64,000 bases of DNA from JACTMI01 sp964618415 (GTDB taxonomy: Bacteria; Acidobacteriota; Thermoanaerobaculia; Multivoradales; JAGPDF01), in the NCBI GenBank assembly GCA_964618415.1, contig CAZUAT010000007.1, positions 1 through 64,000 of the forward strand. Reading direction: 5' to 3'. Shown here piece after piece: positions 57,664 to 64,000 of this stretch. Under the pieces are notes generated by a model. The model ran no database searches and was not told the DNA's origin. It saw nothing but the letters and a program-made list of their open reading frames with translations. The translations under genes were made by a program, and so were the position numbers. Position 1 is the first letter of the stretch. The number at the start of each line of letters is the position of its first letter.

Positions 57664-57669
57664 TAGCAT
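57664..57669 (+). promoter_or_regulatory. -10-like TAGCAT for the bactofilin-like gene
   Basis: TAGCAT ends 7 nt before the ATG at 57677 and overlaps the alternative ATG at 57668. This favours 57677 as the start on a leaderless transcript separate from the sigma/anti-sigma operon. Confidence 0.35.
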
Positions 57670-57676
57670 GCGGTCG

Positions 57677-58630
57677 ATGCGACCGCTCATCGCCCTGCTG
57701 CTGGCCGGCGCTGCCGGCCTCGCTGTGCCCGTCGACGCCCGCGCGGCGGCCGGTCCGCCTCCCGCACCGGCACCGGCGCTGCGGCTCGACGCCGGGAGCG
57801 TGGCGCGGCACCGGGTCGTCGCAGTCGGCCGCGACGTCCTGATCGCTGGCGAGGCGCTGGCCGGGGTGACCGCCCTCGACGGCAACGCGCGCATCTCCGG
57901 GACCGTGATCGGCGACGTGACGATTCTCGGCGGCAGTGCCGAACTCGAGTCGACCGCAGTCCTGCGCGGCGAGGTCTTCATTCTGGGCGGCGAGCTGCAC
58001 GCGGCGCCGGGCGCGCGCATCGAGGGGCGCTCGGTGGTCTATCCGTCGGTGTCCCGAGCCTGGATGACGCTGCTCGAGGGGCCCAGCCTCGGCCTATCGG
58101 CCGCGGCTCCGGTGGTCCTCGCGGCGAAGCTGGCGCTGGCAGCTGCCTGGCTCGTCCTGACGCTGCTGATCTTCGGCTCCGGGTCGCGGCCGGCGTGCGC
58201 GACTTCCGACGAGGTGCGGCGGGAGCCGTTCGCCTGCTTTGCCGCCGGTCTCGTGTCGATCCTCGCCGCTACCCTGACGGTCGTGTTCCTTGGCTCCCTC
58301 CTGCCACCCGTCGTCGCGGTGCCGTTGCTGGCCCTGGTAGTGCTCGGCGCGCTGCTCGCCAAGCTCTGGGGGATGGTGGCGGTCTTCCACGCCCTCGGAG
58401 CGGCGCTGGCTGCGCGCCTCGCTCCCGGCCGCCGCGTGGCGGCGCTTCACCTGGCGGTGCTCGGGCTCCTGGTTCTGGCACTGATCAAGTTTGCGCCCGT
58501 AGTCGGCCTGTGGGCGTGGACGGCCGCGACGCTGGTCGGCGTCGGCGCGGCGCTGCGCACCAAGTTCGGGCGCGGCGAGGCCTGGTTCCCGGAGCCGCTC
58601 TCGGAGTCGGCGCTCTCCACACGGGTCTGA
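57677..58630 (+). CDS. Membrane protein with a bactofilin-like beta-helix segment
   Basis: About 317 residues: signal peptide (leader ending DARAAA), then a repeated right-handed beta-helix-like stretch (residues about 40-115) with ISGTVIGDVTILGGSAELES and LRGEVFILGGELHAAPGARIEG, the short glycine-punctuated pattern of bactofilin/polymer-forming domains, and a C-terminal half with about five membrane helices. The layout suggests an extracytoplasmic beta-helix anchored by a membrane domain. Function unknown. The ATG at 57677 is preferred over 57668 on -10 spacing. Confidence 0.65.
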   Translation: MRPLIALLLAGAAGLAVPVDARAAAGPPPAPAPALRLDAGSVARHRVVAVGRDVLIAGEALAGVTALDGNARISGTVIGDVTILGGSAELESTAVLRGEVFILGGELHAAPGARIEGRSVVYPSVSRAWMTLLEGPSLGLSAAAPVVLAAKLALAAAWLVLTLLIFGSGSRPACATSDEVRREPFACFAAGLVSILAATLTVVFLGSLLPPVVAVPLLALVVLGALLAKLWGMVAVFHALGAALAARLAPGRRVAALHLAVLGLLVLALIKFAPVVGLWAWTAATLVGVGAALRTKFGRGEAWFPEPLSESALSTRV

Positions 58631-58705
58631 GCCGGGCGCGGCGGCACACCGACCTGTGGCGAACGGCCGCTGCGCGATAGGCTGCGCGGCGAAGGAGCGG
58701 GAGCG

Positions 58706-59543
<838 letters not shown>

Positions 59544-59566
<23 letters not shown>

Positions 59567-61451
59567 GCGGCCGGGCGGGACAGAGCTGCGCGCCGTGCCG
59601 GCGACCGTGCTCTGCCAGGCCTGCGGGGCGCCGAACCCGGCCGAGCAGGATCTCTGCGGGCGCTGTCATCAGAAGCTGCTGGTGCTCTCGGGGCCGCCGA
59701 CCGAGGATACGGAGGACCTGGCGCGGGACCGGGACGCGGACTTCTCGCTCGACGAGCATCTGCTCGAGCGCGTCTCGATCCTCGAGGAGGCGGTCAAGCG
59801 GACGGCGGAAACCGTGCAGCGCCTGGTCGAGGCGCTCCACAAGCAGGAGAAGAACCTGCTGGTCAGTCAGACCGGCTTCGGCACCCTGCGCGAACTGCTC
59901 GAGCGCCGCCGGCTGATCGGGCGCGAAGAGTGGGCCGATCTCTGGCAGGCGAAGATGGACTACCAGCTCAAGGCGCTCGAGAAGCGCGAGCGGTTCGTCG
60001 GCGTCAAGGACCGGATAGCGGCGCTCTACCAGGGCGACCGTCGCAAGAGCTTTCTGCACCAGCTCGAGGATGCCGAGTACGCCCTGTTCGCGTTCGACGT
60101 CGAGCGGGCCCGGCACTGCCTGTCGCAGGCGTTCAAGCTCGACCGCGCGAACTACGAGCTGGCCCTCTATCTCGGCGAGACGGCTTTCAACGAAGGCGAG
60201 GCCGAAGAGGCGCTGACCTACTTCGCGCGGGTCCTGGAGGTGCGTCCCGATCACTTCGAGGCGCTGGTCTTTTCCGGCGTGATCTGTCACGAGCGCGGCG
60301 ACTCCAGTCGCGCCGAGAAGCTGCTCCGGCAGGCTGTGGACCTGTATCCCGACGCCTTCCTGCCGCACTTCAGCCTCGGCGCCGTCTACGCGTCGACCGG
60401 CGATCTGGACCGGGCGATCGAGCACCTCGAGGACGCCTGCCAGATCGATCCGGTGCCGCAGGCCCTCTACATGCTCGGCAACTGCTTCTACGAGCAGGGC
60501 CGTTCCGCCGAAGCGGTGGAATGCCTGCAGGAGGCCGTCCGCCTCGATCCCGCGTTCGAGGAGGCACACTACCTGCTCGGTCTCGCCTACCTGGCGCGCC
60601 ACTGGAACCGCAAAGCGCTGGCGGCGTTCCGCGAGGCACAGCGCCTCAACCCGCGACGGCTGCGCTACCAGGATCTCGTGCAGTTCCTGTCCGGCCGGTC
60701 GGTCGAGCGCCTTCCCGAGGTGGCGCCTCAAGTGGCGTCGCTGCTCGTCCGCGCTCAGAACCACGTGGCACGCGGTGAGGGCGACAAGGCGATGGCGCTG
60801 TTCGACAAGGCGATCGACTACGGCCCGGACAACGCCAACGTCTGGATGGCTTACGTGATGGCCTGCCTGACGCTGGGCCGGCGCCAGGAACTGGAGACTG
60901 CGGCGCGCCGGGTGCTCGAACTCGACTCCACCGAGATGCAGCGGGCCACGGCGGCGGCGGCGCTCATCGCCGCGCTGCGCAGCGAGGGCAAGTTCATCGA
61001 GGGCAACCGGATCGGCCTGGAACTGCTCGACGGCAGCAAGTCGAACTTCACGCGGACGATCGCGTTCTACGAGATGGCGTGCAACCTGGCCGAGATGGAC
61101 GGCGAACTCGATCAGGCGCTCGACTACGCGCGTTCCGGTCTCGAAGCGGCTCCGGACGAACTCAAGCAGTTCCCGCTGGCCGTGCTCGGCTGGGTGCACT
61201 ACAAGCGGCGCGAGTACGAGCAGGCGATCGAATGCCTGCAGCGGTCCGCGGAGCTGGGGCCTTCCGCGACGACGTACACCCACCTCGGCATGGCGCTGCT
61301 GGCGGACGGAGACGAGGAGGGGGCGCGCGCGGCGTTCAGCCGCTCGCGCAGCCTCGAGCCCCGTGTGGGGGCGCTCGAGGAGCGCATGATGGAATGCATG
61401 AAGGATTCGGCCCGGTTGCTCGAACGGGTCAGGAAGCGGCAGAAGAAATGA
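59544..61451 (+). CDS. TPR protein with N-terminal zinc ribbon
   Basis: A 635-residue cytoplasmic protein. Cys24, Cys27, Cys38 and Cys41 (CQACG and CGRCH) form a zinc ribbon; a coiled coil follows (SILEEAVKRTAETVQRLVEA), then at least ten TPR units through to the C-terminus, e.g. YLGETAFNEGEAEEALTYFA, HFSLGAVYASTGDLDRAIEH, YMLGNCFYEQGRSAEAVECL and VLGWVHYKRREYEQAIECLQ. A scaffold role is likely; partners are unknown. It starts inside the hbd gene and overlaps proS by 4 nt, so it is coupled to both. Confidence 0.78.
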
Positions 61452-63184
61452 TTCGCTGGAGCCGGTGGTACATCCACACGACACGGGAAGTTCCGAACGA
61501 CGCCGAAGTCGTCTCGCACCAGCTGATGGTGCGTTCGGGCATGACGCGCAAGGTCGCGGCAGGCATCTACAGCTACCTTCCGCTCGGCTGGCGGAGCCTG
61601 CGCAAGCTGATGGACATCGTGCGGCGGGAGATGGATGCCGCCGGCGCGGTCGAGCTGTCGATGCCGGCGGTGCAGCCGGCCGAGCTGTGGGTCGAGTCCG
61701 GGCGCTGGCTCAAGTACGGCAAGGAGCTGCTGCGGATCCGCGACCGTCACGACCGGGAGTTCTGCTTCGGGCCGACGCACGAGGAGGTGGTGACCGACAT
61801 CGTGCGCCGCGACGTGCGCAGCTACCGGCAGCTGCCGTTCAACCTCTACCAGATCCAGACCAAGTTCCGCGATGAGATCCGCCCGCGCTTCGGCTGGATG
61901 CGCGGGCGCGAGTTCCTGATGAAGGACGCGTACTCGTTCCATGCCAACGCCGGGAGCCTCGACGAGACGTACGAGGCGATGCGCACCGCCTATCGCCGCA
62001 TCTTCGAGGCCTGCGGTCTCGAGTACACGGTGGTGGAGGCCGACACCGGGACGATCGGCGGCTCGTCTTCGCACGAGTTCATGGTCACGGCGGCGACCGG
62101 GGAGAGCGCGGTCGTGCACTGCCCGGCGTGCGGTTACGGGGCGAACCAGGAAAAGGCCGAGCGCGGTGCCTGGCCGACGGAGTCGGCGTCCGTCGAGCCG
62201 CCGTCGCTTGCCCGCGTGCCGACGCCCGGCCGTTCCTCGATCGCTGACGTCTCCGAGCTGCTCGGCCTGCCGCCGGAGCGCCTGGTCAAGACGCTGATCT
62301 ACGAGACGGACAGCGGCCAGCTCGTCGTGGCGGTGATCCGCGGCGACCGCGAGATCAACGAGGTCAAGCTGCAGAACGCCGTGCCGGACGCGCTCCACCT
62401 GCGCCTGGCGCCGGAGGAGCGGGTTCGCGAGCTGACTGGCGCGCCGACCGGATTCGCCGGGCCGATCGGGCTGCGAGGCAGCGCGACGCTGCTGATGGAT
62501 CTCTCGGTGGTCGGGATGAGCGGTTTCGCGTGCGGCGCCAACGCGGCCGACGAGCACCTGACGGGCGTCGACTGGCAGCGCGATGCGGCTGAGTTCCTCG
62601 GCGCGGCGCGGCAGCTCGATCTGGTGACAGTGGGCGAGTCCGACCCCTGCCCGACCTGCGGCGCTCCGCTGGCGGTCGTGCGCGGCATCGAGGTCGGCCA
62701 CGTCTTCAAGCTGGGCGACAAGTACTCGCAGGCGATGCAGTGCGTGTTCACCGACGAGACCGGCGAGGACCGGGCGATGATCATGGGCTGCTACGGCCTC
62801 GGGATCGGTCGCACTCTTGCCGCGGCCATCGAGCAGAACCACGACGCGGACGGCATCATCTGGCCGCTGCCGCTGGCACCGTTCTCGGTGCTGGTCGTCT
62901 CGCTCACCCCGGGCGACCCGGATTCGGCGCGCGCGGCCGAGACGCTGGCCGCCGGGCTGACGGCGCGCGGCCTCGATGTGCTGCTCGACGACCGCGAGGA
63001 GCGGCCGGGCGTGAAGTTCAAGGACGCCGACCTGATCGGAATCCCCGTGCGCGCCGTGGTGGGCGGCAAGTCGTTCGCCGCCGGCTCGATCGAGGTCTCC
63101 CTGCGCCGCGATCGCGAAAAGGTCGCCGTCCCGATCGGCGAAGCCGAAGCCCGCCTCCTCGACCTCGTCGACCGCCTGCGCTGA
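61448..63184 (+). CDS. proS: Prolyl-tRNA synthetase, bacterial (editing) type
   Basis: A 578-residue class II aminoacyl-tRNA synthetase. It has SGMTRKVAAGIYSYLPLGWR, FGPTHEEVVTDIV, FRDEIRPRFGWMRGREFLMKDAYSFH (motif 2, quoted in part as RDEIRPRFGWMRGREFLM), an INS editing domain about residues 225-385, MGCYGLGIGRTLAAAIEQNHD (motif 3 area) and the C-terminal anticodon-binding domain. This is the standard bacterial architecture. The ATG overlaps the TPR gene stop by 4 nt. Confidence 0.95.
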   Translation: MIRWSRWYIHTTREVPNDAEVVSHQLMVRSGMTRKVAAGIYSYLPLGWRSLRKLMDIVRREMDAAGAVELSMPAVQPAELWVESGRWLKYGKELLRIRDRHDREFCFGPTHEEVVTDIVRRDVRSYRQLPFNLYQIQTKFRDEIRPRFGWMRGREFLMKDAYSFHANAGSLDETYEAMRTAYRRIFEACGLEYTVVEADTGTIGGSSSHEFMVTAATGESAVVHCPACGYGANQEKAERGAWPTESASVEPPSLARVPTPGRSSIADVSELLGLPPERLVKTLIYETDSGQLVVAVIRGDREINEVKLQNAVPDALHLRLAPEERVRELTGAPTGFAGPIGLRGSATLLMDLSVVGMSGFACGANAADEHLTGVDWQRDAAEFLGAARQLDLVTVGESDPCPTCGAPLAVVRGIEVGHVFKLGDKYSQAMQCVFTDETGEDRAMIMGCYGLGIGRTLAAAIEQNHDADGIIWPLPLAPFSVLVVSLTPGDPDSARAAETLAAGLTARGLDVLLDDREERPGVKFKDADLIGIPVRAVVGGKSFAAGSIEVSLRRDREKVAVPIGEAEARLLDLVDRLR

Positions 63185-63244
63185 CCGGCAGGTCCAGCCT
63201 CAGCCGAGCGCAGCCGGCTGGGGGGTTGCCCAAAGCGTCCGAAC

Positions 63245-63447
63245 GGTGAGCGCGGCTTTGTCGATGCCATCGACTCCGTGCGATGGGAGCGGCACACCGG
63301 ACGGCGGAGCGGATCCGCCACCCGACGCAGCGACTCTGCGCCCGTGCCGGTCTGCCGCTCCGCGGGCGGCTCGTTCCCTCCGGTCGCACGGAGTCAGCGC
63401 AGCTGACAAAGCCGCGCTCCCTGCGGGAACAATCCGCCCGCTGCGCT
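63245..63447. repeat. Cluster of REP-like palindromic repeats
   Basis: The 296-nt gap between proS and the partial VWFA-type gene is mostly repeat. One degenerate copy runs forward (about 63249-63312), one well-kept copy runs in reverse (about 63342-63418) and a forward fragment follows (about 63425-63447). The first two share AGCGCGGCTTTGTC, GACTCCGTGCGA and GCGGAGCGG and can pair as a large imperfect hairpin. The reverse copy is nearly the same as window bases 2-66. Just before the cluster, 63201-63220 forms a small CAGCCG/CGGCTG hairpin that may end proS transcripts. Confidence 0.75.
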
Positions 63448-63480
63448 GTCGTTCGAGATCGTGGCCGGGCGACGATCTAG

Positions 63481-64000
63481 TCAGGGGATGTCGATCGTGG
63501 CCAGGGCGGTGGAGAGGAGGCCGGAGCCTTCATCGGTGATGACCACGGCGATACGGTGCGATCCGGCGGGCAGGCGCAGCTCGGCACGGTGTACCCAGTC
63601 CCGTGACAGGGCTTCCTCGACGTCTGCGGCGGGCACCTGGATGTCGATGGCGGCCGCTTCGCTGACCCGCAGGTCGCCGTCGGCGTCGCGCAGCGCCAGC
63701 TGCAGCCGCAGTCGACCGGAACGGCCGCTCTCGTCCGGCAGCAGGGCCAGCTCGCCGAGCGGGATGCGCACCGCGAACGGCAGGATCCAGCTCGTCTTGC
63801 GCCACGACTCGGGCTGGGGTTGCCCCAGCTCGAGAGAGATATCGAAGATCTCCTCGGCGGCACCGAGCGCGGCCGCCGCGGTGACTGCCTGCGCCGTCAG
63901 CTCGTCGAGCGACTGCCGGCGAAAGCCCGCCCGGTGACGCGTCTCAAGTTCGGGCCGACGCACCCGGACCTCGATCCGATGGTCGACCTGCTTCGCTTGC
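63481..64000 (-). CDS. VWFA-related protein, C-terminal part (cut by window edge)
   Basis: The visible 172 residues match the C-terminal domain of the VWFA-related protein at 7954-9741: HRIEVRVRRPEL, FAVRIPLGELALLPDE, RLQLALRDADG, the WVHRAELRLPAG segment (WAHRAELRLEPG there) and the near-identical GLLSTALAT end. The N-terminus lies beyond base 64000, so the VWA domain cannot be judged. It is convergent with proS across the repeat cluster. Probably a paralogue with signal peptide and VWA domain upstream; function unknown. Confidence 0.75.
   Translation of the reverse strand, partial: QAKQVDHRIEVRVRRPELETRHRAGFRRQSLDELTAQAVTAAAALGAAEEIFDISLELGQPQPESWRKTSWILPFAVRIPLGELALLPDESGRSGRLRLQLALRDADGDLRVSEAAAIDIQVPAADVEEALSRDWVHRAELRLPAGSHRIAVVITDEGSGLLSTALATIDIP

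Overview
The window is a GC-rich (roughly 70 %) bacterial chromosome segment, densely coded on both strands, with no rRNA, tRNA, CRISPR, phage or insertion-sequence content that I can see. Two proteins of the VWFA-related type typical of Acidobacteriota (7954-9741 and the partial gene at the right edge), a diderm gene set (LolA-like carrier, LpxL-type acyltransferase, PilQ secretin, many lipoproteins) and paired ECF sigma/anti-sigma genes fit an Acidobacteriota member, perhaps near Thermoanaerobaculia. That placement is inference; I could run no search.

Layout. 1-7.9 kb: an acyl-CoA carboxylase beta subunit and, further on, a split AtuA protein plus an enoyl-CoA hydratase (branched-chain or terpenoid acyl-CoA breakdown), interrupted by a secreted delta-60 repeat protein and an orphan three-PAS histidine kinase. 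7.9-18 kb: mostly single genes (VWFA-related protein, YgfZ-like folate protein, aquaporin with an unusual pore, S1/P1 nuclease, ErpA-type Fe-S carrier, a catalytically dead HAD protein, DUF2203, thymidine kinase, TPR lipoprotein, acyl-CoA thioesterase, TIGR00725 protein). 17.4-21.2 kb: an ECF sigma factor with an RskA-like anti-sigma factor, then a secreted GH44 glycosidase. 21.3-25 kb: manC, an LpxL-like gene, trmB and a TIGR01777 epimerase, tightly packed. 25-28.4 kb on the minus strand: HD hydrolase, HTH protein, orphan membrane protein, folK and a zinc-ribbon protein. 28.6-36.2 kb: lolA-like, tgt, yajC, secD, secF and a bifunctional Rel enzyme, with rpmB facing them. 36.7-46.2 kb: the type IV pilus operon pilMNOPQ, followed by three lipoproteins, a TPR protein and a roadblock (MglB-like) protein. 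46.2-49.5 kb: accB, accC, aroK and a metallophosphoesterase. 49.5-54.3 kb on the minus strand: a compact ccmABCDEF haem export/ligation operon whose CcmE is of the cysteine (CxxxY) type. 54.3-63.2 kb: a HEAT-repeat/cyclophilin lipoprotein, a second ECF sigma/anti-sigma pair, a bactofilin-like membrane protein, a 3-hydroxyacyl-CoA dehydrogenase, a zinc-ribbon TPR protein and proS. The right edge holds a palindromic repeat cluster and the C-terminal part of a second VWFA-related protein.

Points to look at: the lipoprotein/TPR/roadblock block behind pilQ; the CxxxY-type Ccm system without ccmG/H/I; a C-terminal FRDG-type tag shared by two unrelated secreted proteins; several genes with a -10-like hexamer 5-8 nt before the start codon (leaderless mRNAs); a REP-like repeat at both window ends; a histidine kinase that seems to start at CTG; and a folK with no usual start codon. 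Starts were chosen by Shine-Dalgarno match, family N-terminus or -10 spacing; where these disagree the entry says so.
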